Below, one piece after another: positions 55,101-63,898 of a stretch of DNA of 64,000 nt. The position numbers and the translations under genes are program-made. The notes beneath the pieces were generated by a model that was not told the origin of the DNA, searched no databases, and saw only the letters and a program-made list of their open reading frames with translations. Origin of the DNA: Patiria pectinifera (lineage: Eukaryota; Echinodermata; Asteroidea; Valvatida; Asterinidae); assembly GCA_029964075.1 (NCBI GenBank), contig CM057149.1, positions 14,708,197 through 14,772,196 of the forward strand. Direction: 5' to 3'. Position 1 is the first letter of the stretch; the number at the start of each line of letters is the position of its first letter.

Positions 55101-58047
55101 AAAGTATGGCGTAAGCTGCTGATTGGTCAATTGGCTGCCATGTTTTTGTAATAGTACAACGGGATACAAAAGACCCATTCGTTTGGTCAGAATCGAGAGG
55201 TCAAGGCACAGTCTTGTTTAGCATAATTAATGGCCGAATCTGCTCGTGTATCAAAGAGGCTGGCTTTGCGAGTGGCTATTCCATAGACTACGGTACATGC
55301 AAGAGCTGGTGGGATGGGGCCAAGATTGGCTTTGGAATTTTGTTCCCTATAATGCAACCAGTCCCGATCCAAGGGAAGTTTAGTCAAGCCCCCACAGTGG
55401 TTGAATGTTCTATCAGTAACATGAACAAATCCAGCCTTGGGAACTTTGGCACTCTAACCCAAGACATGCTCTAGCATACCTCGAGCAAGTGCTGTACAAA
55501 ACATGTAGCTTTAAGCTTGCAGGAAGTATGTTTGATGTTTCTTTGGTCCAGATGCCATATATAGACTTTCTCAAGACTGAATTTGATTCAGTGAACACGC
55601 TTTTCATCAGGGACCAGCTGCATCAGAGAACCAAATAAAAATCCCATTTTGGACAAAGACTATCGAGCTAAACCATTTTGCCAACATCAAGGTAAAAATT
55701 CAAATCAAACAAATTGTTTAAAGGTAGGGTAGATGATATTTGTCACTTGTGCACTTTTTTTCGGTTGAAGCAACAAAAGTGTTCAAAGTCTAAAGACCGC
55801 TGAACGACTAAACTGACAAAGTTTCAGCTCAGCTTCAGCTGTATGTTCAGAGAAAACAATATTCTAGGATCTCAATAACAATTCAAGACTTGCTGAGTCA
55901 TGTTTTGAATTGCACCTGACAACAGTATCCGCGACACTTTCTCATTCAGCCGGTTGCAGCTACACCATGTCATGCACTATTAAACTGATGACTTATAGCA
56001 ACCGCATGTGCGTGTCAACCAACTACTAATGGGAATTTCCAAAAATGTGTCACTTGATGCATCTTTGGAAATGGCCTTCTTTCATTGTTTTCTTCAAAAT
56101 GACAGCTTGCCAGAAAGAATAATTTCACAGGAAGTTTCCTGCCATTACTATCTTTAAACCAAGTAAGCTTTTCATCAATAATTTTGCCAGTCACTTTTTG
56201 GATAGCTGCAAATGATCTACTCTACCTTTAAATATTTTGGCATAGTGGAAGAAATAATTTCTCACCTAGGCCAGTCACATATTCACTTGGGTTCAACTGC
56301 AAAGTAAAAGACGTCTTCCCAGCTGTTATGCCTGTATTGGGAAAGCCAAAACAAACGTTTGAAAAGAGGGAAAGGTTTTTCAAATGAAAAACAAAAAATG
56401 ATTATTGTCAATCACTGATTTTTTGTCCTAGTGGTACCGTATTCAAAATATGGGGATGTAGTCTATTGCTGGTAAAATTTGGTCCGAGTTGTCGCGACCA
56501 TTGCACTGAGTTCTTGGTCCATGCAGGCCGAACACTCACATCAAGAAGCCACACCTTCAAGCACATTCAGAATAACAATAGTCATGCGTACTTCGCAACA
56601 AAGGCGCGATCGAGCCGGTACGCACACGCACCCTTGTCCGTCCCACTGGGGATTTCGAAAGTAGTCACAAAGTTCACGCACAGAATCCATTGGGTTCACT
56701 CACCATACACTACCGTCTGCTTCCCGACCGGCACGCACGCAATGCTACAAACAGCGCCCTCTAAGGACGGATGGCAGTAACGCAGCCTGTGCACCCTGCT
56801 GACCCTCCAACTGGCCGGCATGCTTGCCCTTGCATCATCAACAGAGGGCGCTGTGGGCTGTTTCTTGGCAGAGGTGCCAGGCCTGTTATCTTCCACTTGC
56901 GAATTGTTCTCACTGCTGTCTGCCACGGGCTGCATAAAATGTTGACAATTTAGAAAGAACTGAAATTCAGTGAAGTTGCAAGTGGTGGTATGAGTGACTC
57001 GTAATACAGCAAAAGTTGCACTTAATGGGTTGAGCTGGCCTTTGTATACGTGTACATGTTGATGTTTTTCACAAGGAAGAATGCAACTGATTTAATGAAC
57101 CACACACACTGAACCGACGATTGTCGCTTAAACTGCGCGCCTGTGCTTCGTGTCAATGCACTTGCACCCATTCACAATTTCACAAACCACGTGCCAACGG
57201 AAATTTCCAAAAATGTGTCACTTGACGCATCTTTGGAAATGACCTTCTGTTATCATTTTCCTCAAAATGACAGCACACCAGAAGGAATAATTTCACAAAG
57301 AGTTTAGTGTCATTATCTTTACATCAAATAAGTTTTCTAACAATAATTTGGTAGGTTACTTTTTGGATAGCTGCAAATGTTCTACTCTACCGTCCTTCGT
57401 ATACGAGTACCCTCAAGTGACAGCTTACAAAAGTATGACCCTTTCATACATTTACACATGTATGTACCTCTGTTTGAAACCCAGTCTCCACCATCAATAC
57501 ATGGAGAACAATGCATAGCGCTTCTTCTAAAGTTCTTGGTCTGTTCCCTGAATACAGCGCTCTCAGCCTCTGCGGTATCAGGCAATCCGTTGCGCTCCGG
57601 CACAGCATGGGTTCTCTGACCGACCTCGGCGCAACCTCATTTCCATCTTCCATCCTTGCTTGGCAACCACTTGGGCCTTGCGACTCATCTGTTGTTGCTG
57701 ACATCGTTCGGGTTGAGTTCAAATCTCGAGTTGCAGGAGTTCCCAATTGGCTCTTGTTGTTGGGTGTTCTGCACGCCCCTTTTGAGGTTTGGTTTTGTGT
57801 CCCGTCATCAATTTCCATAGACCCAACCACAACACAATCTGGCTCCGATCCTGTCTGCACGGTCCCAAGACATTGGGAGGCTGAGGCTTGATCTACTGTG
57901 CTCCGAGACCCGACAGCGCCCTCACTTGTTCTGATGATACGCAGTAAGTCTCCCGATACGATACCGCAGTGAGACAGGGGGGTGTCCAGCTCACTCACCA
58001 GTGCTTCTTGGCCATTGAGACTCAATTCAAAGCTCGCCACATCTTGA
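52173..58047 (-). CDS. FBXO7: FBXO7, F-box only protein 7 (eight coding exons, N-terminus missing)
   Basis: FBXO7 is the substrate-binding subunit of an SCF (SKP1-CUL1-F-box) ubiquitin ligase and binds PI31 and proteasome components. Exons in coding order: 58047-57468, 56929-56704, 56331-56266, 54889-54800, 54153-54101, 53957-53799, 53362-53217 and 52410-52173. All have AG/GT borders and phases that fit, giving about 519 residues. In order: the second half of the ubiquitin-like domain (CGIVSGDLLRII); a low-complexity linker; the FP (Fbxo7/PI31) dimer domain (REPMLCRSATD, VLHVLMVETGF, LPQLSRLFKDSIAYSLL); the F-box (LGLVPLNGLLALFPEIQ, then LDLRSLLNVSEVCNHFY and LWRQLLLRDF); LYRQKYKNKKDLEKYRR; and a proline-rich tail with GGDYDLDPF and two RRDP motifs, like the R-x-D-P tail of human FBXO7. 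Human FBXO7 has 522 residues. The exon for the first 35-45 residues was not found. No frame damage is seen. Confidence 0.92.
52440..53290 (-). repeat. Minisatellite made of a FBXO7 exon end and its splice donor
   Basis: About five and a half copies of a roughly 150-bp unit. Each carries the coding end (GMFLPPxPLPPNMPGYPPGYR in the coding copy), then the donor, then about 70 bp of intron. The copy nearest the exon (53,137-53,290) holds the donor used in the gene model (CTACAG then GTTAGT at 53,216). Copies at about 53,056 and 52,767 keep the same donor; those near 52,906 and 52,606 have lost its GT. The period is not a multiple of three, yet long Pro-rich frames stay open across the array. Confidence 0.85.
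53363..53798 (-). other. FBXO7 intron
   Basis: Intron between the F-box exon and the LYRQKYKN exon. No repeat boundary or RNA gene is recognised. Confidence 0.7.
54154..54799 (-). other. FBXO7 intron
   Basis: Intron with a GGTACC-rich patch near 54,278-54,325 and a G-run at about 54,620. No bounded mobile element is seen. Confidence 0.65.
54890..55721 (-). other. FBXO7 intron, left portion
   Basis: Unclassified DNA between the RLFKDSIAY exon and the TTAA MITE. No credible gene is found on either strand. Confidence 0.6.
55722..56227. mobile_element. TTAA-flanked MITE, copy 2
   Basis: Ends AGGTAGGGTAGATGAT and CAAATGATCTACTCTACCT with TTAA on both sides (55,718-55,721 and 56,228-56,231). It matches copy 1 (3444-3974) in inverted orientation, sharing CAGAAAGAATAATTTCACAG-type and CTGCAAATGATCTAC blocks. 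It ends only 38 bp from the FBXO7 exon at 56,266. Confidence 0.85.
56930..57467 (-). other. FBXO7 intron
   Basis: Intron between the long Ubl/linker exon and the exon encoding MPASWRVSRVHRLRY. Its only recognised content is the truncated MITE at 57,190-57,391. Confidence 0.7.
57190..57391. mobile_element. Truncated copy 3 of the TTAA MITE
   Basis: The stretch from GGAAATTTCCAAAAATGTGT to TGCAAATGTTCTACTCTACC matches the right half of copy 2 in the same orientation. The left half and the flanking TTAA are missing. Confidence 0.75.
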
Positions 58048-58141
58048 CTGCAAAGGAATTATAAAAAAAATTTAAAAAAATCTTGTTTTAACAACCGACA
58101 ACATAGGCCTAATGTTAGCAATTAACATGGTTAGCTAGTAG

Positions 58142-58468
58142 CCCCATTTGTGTGGCCTCGGTATTGCTGCGCTGTACGTAAGCCACACGTCTGGTTTCAC
58201 GACTTACTGAGGAGTTTAGTCCGAAACTGGTGCATGTGGACTAAAAAAAAGTTTCCAAAATTCTCAAAAATTTTGAGGAAAGATAACCTAAATCTACCCG
58301 GAGGGCAAAAGATGAGACATCATACAATACAACCATATGCAGTGGTATGTAAACAAATGCCCCAAAAATGTGCGCCAGTGTTTGGACTAAACTCCGCAGT
58401 AGGTTGGAAAACCAGACGTGTGGCCGAACGTACAGCGCAGCAATAGTACTGAGGTCACACAAGTGGGG
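58142..58468. mobile_element. MITE with about 60-bp inverted repeats
   Basis: Starts CCCCATTTGTGTGGCCTC and ends with the inverse of CCCCACTTGTGTGACCTC. Inside the arms both carry ATTGCTGCGCTGTACGT and GCCACACGTCTGGTTT, then GAGTTTAGTCC-type sequence. No matching target duplication is clear, so the superfamily is open. Confidence 0.75.
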
Positions 58469-58477
58469 TTAGCCTAC

Positions 58478-58521
58478 CCCTAGAACTATGGGTATTACAC
58501 GGAATACCCATAGTTCTAGGG
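58478..58521. other. Perfect 19-bp hairpin
   Basis: CCCTAGAACTATGGGTATT (58,478-58,496) and its exact reverse complement (58,503-58,521) are separated by the six bases ACACGG. It lies between two MITEs. No terminator role is expected in an animal genome; it may be a very short fold-back element. Confidence 0.8.
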
Positions 58522-58567
58522 CTAGGGTTAGCTGGCTGGTTAGCATGGTTAGGGTAATCCTTATCTT

Positions 58568-59004
58568 GGCGATCGTGTAGTGTAGGGCCCGGTTCCTATA
58601 AGGGAACAAAATCCACTTTAAAATTATTAGACCGACCAAAGTAGTTGGTGACATTCTTAATAAACAGGTATGTCATAGATACAGGGCAGGGTTTTGATTT
58701 TTTGAGGGAAATTTGGGGGTAAAATGACAATGACAGCGCGGCGACAACACGCAACCCGAAAATAAAGATGGCGATCACCGCGCGATGTACCGTGAGCATG
58801 CACGGCGCGCTGAATCGCAAGGCACAAACTGCGCAGGAAAATCGTGATTTCTACCCCAAGAAACTGTTCAAAATTGCAAAACGGGTGTCATTAGAATTGA
58901 GAAAAGTCTGCTTTTGATTGTAAAGGTGATTTTTGAGCAATAAAAAACATTTTTGACTCTAATTTGATCAAAACAAAACAGGGGCCCTACACTTCACGAT
59001 CGCC
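58568..59004. mobile_element. hAT-like MITE with 8-bp target duplication
   Basis: The ends are GGCGATCGTGTAGTGTAGGG and the inverse of GGCGATCGTGAAGTGTAGGG. CTTATCTT stands directly outside both (58,560-58,567 and 59,005-59,012). An 8-bp duplication is the hAT (or P) size. There is no transposase ORF. Confidence 0.85.
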
Positions 59005-59012
59005 CTTATCTT

Positions 59013-59470
59013 TAAAGGACACCTTTATTTTTACAAGTTCTGTTCAAAACTGACTTTGCAGATGACTGTCCAGTACCAAAAAGACTTTTGCAGTCTTTTA
59101 TCTTCAGATAAACTCATTTTGGTTGTAATTTTGAAAGCACTTTCAAAGAAAATGTGACTTTCCCACCTTTTTTTGCAGTTCACCATCTTGCTTTTTCTAT
59201 CATCTGTTTGCCATTTTCGTCTTTAACCCCTTTTATCAAAGCCCTGCCCTCTTTCTACAAAATTGAACCTGCTGATATTCAAGAATGTGTCAGTGCAGCA
59301 ATTCCCTCATTGTCAACTGTTCAAATGTGTCAAGAAATTTCAGAATGTCGCTTTTGAGTGTCATTCAGTCAGCTGTTTTGGTGAGTCTTTTATTTTTTAA
59401 CCATACAGGGGCCTAGGGCCTAGGAACGGGGTCCTAAAGGATTAGCATGGTTAGCCTAGGCCAAGGCCTT
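59013..59470. other. Unclassified DNA
   Basis: AT-rich, with open frames on the + strand but no recognised domain and no repeat boundary. It could be the 5' part of the FBXO7 first intron. Confidence 0.5.
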
Positions 59471-59730
59471 TTCGAAACGAAGTGGCTATCGTTACGGCAG
59501 CCGTTGTTTAGCGCCCTCCACGATACTTTTTTGATACGCACGCAGGTATATAATTATTTGTTTCCCCACGTTTTAGTGAGCAGTGCAACAGCTCAGTCGA
59601 TAGAGGGTAGCGGGATTTTGCACCGCGAGGTTGCGGGTTCGCATTTCAGTTTTGCACTCGAATTTTTTTCCTTTTCTAACCTGAGGCTTTGGAGGATTTT
59701 TTTTAAAGGCAGTGTATATTTTGCCGGAGA

Positions 59731-59761
59731 CGGCAAACCTTTAGTAAACGTTAGTTTGCCG
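59731..59761 (+). repeat. 31-bp repeat, copy 1
   Basis: Begins CGGCAAACCTTTAG and ends GTTAGTTTGCCG, so its edges are an 8-bp inverted pair. It is identical to 60,217-60,247 in the same orientation. Confidence 0.85.
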
Positions 59762-60044
59762 GATATGCACTGAACATGCGCAGTTACTGTTTTTTTGCAC
59801 ACTAACATTTTCCGGTGACATATTTTAGTCTGGCTCCATGCCAATATTATCGTTGTAATCTCGTATTCACAAGATGGGATTCAGACCATTTTATAATTTC
59901 GGACTTTATTTCCCTTTAAAAAAAATCCCCCAGAGCCCCAAATCTGAAAAAGAAAATGTCATACTTTGCAATAAAATGTTTGAGACATGTTAAAATAATA
60001 AAAGAAGAATATTCTTATTTATTTGGGGATGGGAAAAAAAACCT

Positions 60045-60130
60045 TTAGAATGTGGCGGGGATTGGAATCGAACCCAAGTCATCCCGCTCACTAAAGCCTT
60101 TGCTTAACCACTACACCAAACGTGCTGCAC
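60045..60130 (-). mobile_element. tRNA-like SINE head
   Basis: The minus strand carries an A box TGGTGTAGTGGTTAAGC and a B box GGTTCGATTCC with tRNA-like spacing. No complete acceptor stem could be paired, so this is read as a SINE head or tRNA pseudogene. Confidence 0.55.
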
Positions 60131-60216
60131 AACATTTGGTGGGAATTTCATACAATATCTTATAATTTAGCCTTATCTTAAAGAGTACAGCGCCCTCTGT
60201 TGATATGGATTCCCGC

Positions 60217-60247
60217 CGGCAAACCTTTAGTAAACGTTAGTTTGCCG
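60217..60247 (+). repeat. 31-bp repeat, copy 2
   Basis: Identical to 59,731-59,761. It sits at the inner edge of the opposite arm, although it has the same orientation as copy 1. Confidence 0.85.
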
Positions 60248-60734
60248 TCATTACCTCCGGCAAAATATCCACTATCTTTTTTAAAAGGGAAATAAAGTCC
60301 CAATTTCATAACGTTCAAATTTACTTTTTTCCTTCTATTTTCAAATTTTATATTTTCTTCTAATGTTTTTAATAAAAGTTGCAGTCTACCGTAACGACAG
60401 AAAATGGGAAATGCGTTACGGCTGCCGTAACGATAGCCACTGCGTTTTCGACAACATTCCACTTTTTTTCAAGCGCAATTTACCCGAAAGCTTGAGCCAC
60501 GGATTCTTTTACTTCTGCTACCGTAGGGTCGCCTTCAAAATCCACTTTTTCTGTTCGACCTCCTGATCTTACTCGTAACTTCATTTCTGGGCATTTATTT
60601 GTTCGAAAATCACGTCTTCTTTTTTGTTGTTCTTTTCCACCATCCCAATACAGCAATGCATACGATTATAAAATTGGGGAAGGGCGCCTCTAGCGGTAGG
60701 TAGGTAAACGCGCGTTCGGCCGGCCGGCCGGCCG

Positions 60735-61455
60735 GCCGGTGTGGACGGTAATTCTGTCCCCCGGTAAAAGTGTCCGGGGGGACAGAATTACCTAGGTAAA
60801 AGTGTCCCCCCTGTCCCGTTAATTCTGTCCCCCCTCCAGGTAATTCTGTCCCCTCCAGTTAATTCTGTCCCCCCTGGTTTTGCACGCATAAGTTGTTATA
60901 TTGATGTTATTATAATGAATTCAGCGCACTGGGTATACATTTGTAGATTTTTCCACCCTTCATCAATGATTATCAAAATGAAATTAACGTTGAGATGTTA
61001 ATCAACCGATCTATGTTTCTGCAAGAAAGCAGAAAAGGCACGCAAAGTAATACTCAACCTATCGCTAGCGCGCGCACGCCCTCCGTAGGTGCGGTACATT
61101 CGCGCACGCCCACCATGCAAATCGCTCGCTCCCGAAGTCGACATCAAAACGGGAGTTGTGCTTTGCCGTAAGCACCATTCCCGAATTTAGCAAGGTGCCA
61201 CGCAAAAACAGTTAATAACTTTACTAATATACAGTCTGGGTGCTAGACTTGTGAGGTTGCACGGGGACACATTTACCGGGGGGGGGGGGACGGGACACAT
61301 TTAACGTCGTGCAGGGGACAGATTTACCAAGAGGGGGACAGGTTTACCTAGGTAAAAGTGTCCCGCTCCGGACAGATTTACCGGGTCACGACCCGGTAAA
61401 TTATGTCCGGGGGGATACATTTACCAGGGGGGACAGAATTACCTGCCACACCGGC
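60735..61455. mobile_element. Fold-back element packed with GGTAAWWNTGTCCCC motifs
   Basis: GCCGGTGTGG at the left end is the exact inverse of CCACACCGGC at the right. Within 150-200 bp of each end the motif GGTAATTCTGTCCCC, GGTAAAAGTGTCC or their inverses occurs about 7 times (left) and 9 times (right) in both orientations. The centre (60,880-61,250) is unique. A CGGC run (60,716-60,739) abuts the left end. No ORF of transposase type. Confidence 0.75.
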
Positions 61456-61981
61456 TTTTTTTCATAGGCCCCCGAATTGTTTACAGGCCCCCGAATTTTT
61501 CGTAGGCCCTAAGCACATTGCCTACTGTACCTATTGGGTAATCCAGGCCTGGGGAGAATTTGAAAATTGTCAGTTTTTCTCTTTTCAATTTTCTTTTTAT
61601 TCGAATCCCTCATTTGATCCGTGTCCAATGACGGTGTTCGTTTCACAGATAAGGATATTTGGTACAATGTTGACATTGGGAGTTCAAATGCTTGGACGTC
61701 ATCAAACCGGATAAAAAAAATAAAAATCTTAGGGCTATAAGAATCTATCTCCCAAGTTTGGTGCTTTGGACCAGCCTGGTCACGATTCCGACCATAATGC
61801 CACCTGATTTCTTAGAGTTGACGTGATGACGTGAGTACAAGAACAGATGACTCTTCCCAAGCTAAAGGAGCTGAATTAGAATAAGACAAACAAACAAACA
61901 AATTAAAGTTCCCCGTAACTATTTTACAACAATGCCACCTGACTATAATGAATAGAGACGTTCTTATGAATAGAACAGCAA
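61456..61981. other. Unclassified DNA
   Basis: No gene recognised. A short phrase, ATGCCACCTGA, occurs twice (about 61,796 and 61,931). Confidence 0.5.
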
Positions 61982-61989
61982 CTTGGGAG

Positions 61990-63619
61990 CAAGGGCGGAA
62001 ATCGCTCCTTGAACGTGGGGGGACAGGTTTTTTTTTCTCCCCGAAATTATATTACTCACAAAAAGTCACAGGCTGAACGGACAACTTTCCACTCGTAATA
62101 TGCCATGGGGTATGGCAGCCATAGCGACAGACTTGAAATCAAGTCTGTAATGAGTGGTTTTAATCGCGTCCGCCGCAAGGGCGGATCCAGAACACAATTT
62201 ATTTAGGGGGGGGCCAAAAAAGTTTGGTCCCCCCAAAAAGTGGGTCCAAAAAATTACGGCGTGGGGTTTCGGGGTCCGCTTAAGGGCCCCGAAAAATTTT
62301 TGGATTCTAGATGCTCTGTGATGCGATCTGAGGCAATTTCTGACCACTTCTACCAATTTTTTTTTGAGGAAAAAAGATGGGGGGTGTACTCATTGCCTAC
62401 CTTTATTGCGATGTCACATAAAAAAAATTGGTTTCTTTTTTTTGGGGGGGGGGGTCATGGCCCCCTTGATAATGCAACAATATATTTCTAAACCTCATTG
62501 TGTGCATCGGTATGAAGCCCGGGAAGGGACAGGGTGGAATTTTTTTTTGGAGTTTGCTAATGCGTGGGAACGAATTACTAATTCGTTCGCACGAATTACT
62601 AATTCGTGGGAACGAATTACTACTTCGTTCGCACGAATTAGCAATTCGTGCGAACGAATTACTAATTCGTTCGCACGAATTAGTAATTCGTTCGCACGAA
62701 TTACTAGGCCTAATTCGTCCCCACGAATTACTAATTCGTGCGCATGAATTACTAATTCGTTCCCACGAATTGCTAATTCGTTCGCACGAATTAGTAATTC
62801 GAGCGAACGAATTAGGAATTCGTGCGAAAGAAATAGCAATTCGTGCGAACGAATTAGGAATTCGTGGGAACAAAATAGCAATTCGTGCGAACGAATTAGT
62901 AATTCGTGCGAACGAATTAGCAAACTCCAAAAAAAAATTCCACCCTGTCCCTTCCCGGGCTTCATACCCCCATATTTATAATGGTGTTTCTTCGTAAGCC
63001 AGATGGGCTACTATTGGCCCTCGCTATGGAAACATCATACATATGCATTGCAGTGGCTGCATATATGAATATTCGCTTGAAAACGTCTTAGTCAAGTCGT
63101 TAGACACAGACTGACCATGCCGCGCGTTAGTACATGACTTTTGCATGAATGGTTGTAGCGCTGACGTTGCATGAACAGCGGTGCTATGCGGATCTTGGCG
63201 CTGATCGATGACGGACATAAACCACTATAGTCTAACGACTTGTCATCAAGTCTACCATAGCGATGGCGGGCCTGAGTGGGGCCGAATTTGGTATAGGAGT
63301 AGCAAATTATATGACGTACGCAGGCAACATTGTGTATAACGTATACCCCATGAACCAACACGCACGTACAGTACATGTACGTGGGTAGGCTAGGCGTACA
63401 AGAGCCGTGGTCGAACCGACAAAAAAAACCAAATTGGTTCTCAGCCACAAAGCGACATATCAAAGAGGCTTTTCCCTAAGACTCTGCCATGGTTGGTCAC
63501 CCACCCATACCTACACATGAAAACATGGAGGGGACATTCGACATTGTGTCCCCCCCTTACAAAATTCATGGGGGGGGGGGGACGTGTCCCCCCTGTCCCC
63601 CCCGGGATTTCCGCCCATG
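61990..63619. mobile_element. 1.6-kb hAT-like element with 8-bp target duplication, hosting other repeats
   Basis: The ends are CAAGGGCGGAAATC and the inverse of CATGGGCGGAAATC. CTTGGGAG stands outside both (61,982-61,989 and 63,620-63,627). CAxGGGCGGA termini with 8-bp duplications fit hAT. Both subterminal zones carry runs of G/C in GGGGGGACAGG-like context. Inside is a second CAAGGGCGGATCCAG start (62,174) without a visible partner end, the palindrome at 62,511-62,966, and a 13-bp inverted pair (CAAGTCGTTAGAC, 63,093 and 63,242). No transposase frame. Confidence 0.8.
62511..62966. mobile_element. Giant palindrome built of AATTCGT units (TA-flanked MITE)
   Basis: The arms start TATGAAGCCCGGGAAGGGAC and end as its inverse, then GGTGGAATTTTTTTTTGGAG on both sides. 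The interior of about 350 bp is a run of roughly 20-bp units of the form ACGAATTAGTAATTCGTKCG, each palindromic itself. Long frames are open in several phases on both strands because the unit lacks stops. TA at both ends would suit a Tc1/mariner-type insertion. Confidence 0.85.
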
Positions 63620-63627
63620 CTTGGGAG

Positions 63628-63777
63628 CAATCTCATACGTGTTAACTGTGCCATGTGTTTTGATAAGTATACATCGACGCCACTTACTAAGTATGTTGGA
63701 TCACAGCAGGCATAACGGATTCCAAAGTGGAAGATTCAAAAGACCCGACACGCCCACTCTGAAGTCTTATAATCAAA
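63628..63777. other. Upstream region of a possible gene start
   Basis: Single-copy sequence between the hAT-like element and the candidate ATG at 63,778. No TATA box is evident. Confidence 0.4.
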
Positions 63778-63898
63778 ATGGCGGTTAAGTGGAATTTTCG
63801 CTGTGCATGCTGGGGGTTCATCTCGTCGCTCCTAGCTCCGGTCCTTCTAACCTATTGCTTTTCTCCTCAGTCTCATCTCGCCTTCCGAGTCATAGCAG
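63778..63898 (+). CDS. Possible first coding exon of an unknown gene
   Basis: ATG in good context (AATCAAAATGG) opens a frame of 40 codons plus one base, ending at GCAG followed by the strong donor GTGAGT at 63,899. The peptide begins MAVKWNFRCACWGFISSLLA and continues PVLLTYCFSPQSHLAFRVIA, with a hydrophobic stretch at residues 12-27 that could be a signal peptide or membrane anchor. I do not recognise the protein. A rival reading exists: AATGGCG then GTTAAGT is itself a fair donor, and TTCTAAC plus a pyrimidine tract and CAG at 63,870 is a strong acceptor. That would remove an intron of about 87 bp and give MASHLAFRVIA. Confidence 0.4.

Larger units (their letters stand above)
59471..60451. 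mobile_element. Nested MITE complex
   Basis: The outer arms are TCGAAACGAAGTGGCTATCG (59,472) and the inverse of TCGAAAACGCAGTGGCTATC (60,451), continuing into GTTACGGCAGCCGT. Inside is a second inverted pair, ATATTTTGCCGGAG (59,716) and its inverse ending near 60,275. Each ends in the same 31-bp repeat. tRNA-like heads lie at about 59,585-59,650 (+) and 60,045-60,130 (-). Boundaries of the outer unit are approximate. Confidence 0.55.

Noticed and set aside
57511-57891. 126-codon + strand frame
   Set aside because: Antisense to the long FBXO7 exon, which has clear homology on the other strand.
59154-59357. 67-codon + strand frame preceded by TTTTTTGCAG
   Set aside because: Acceptor-like start, but no matching donor, homology or neighbouring exon.
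62403-62997. Several 127-175-codon frames with RSHELLIRANEL repeats
   Set aside because: Produced by the stop-free palindromic AATTCGT unit on both strands.
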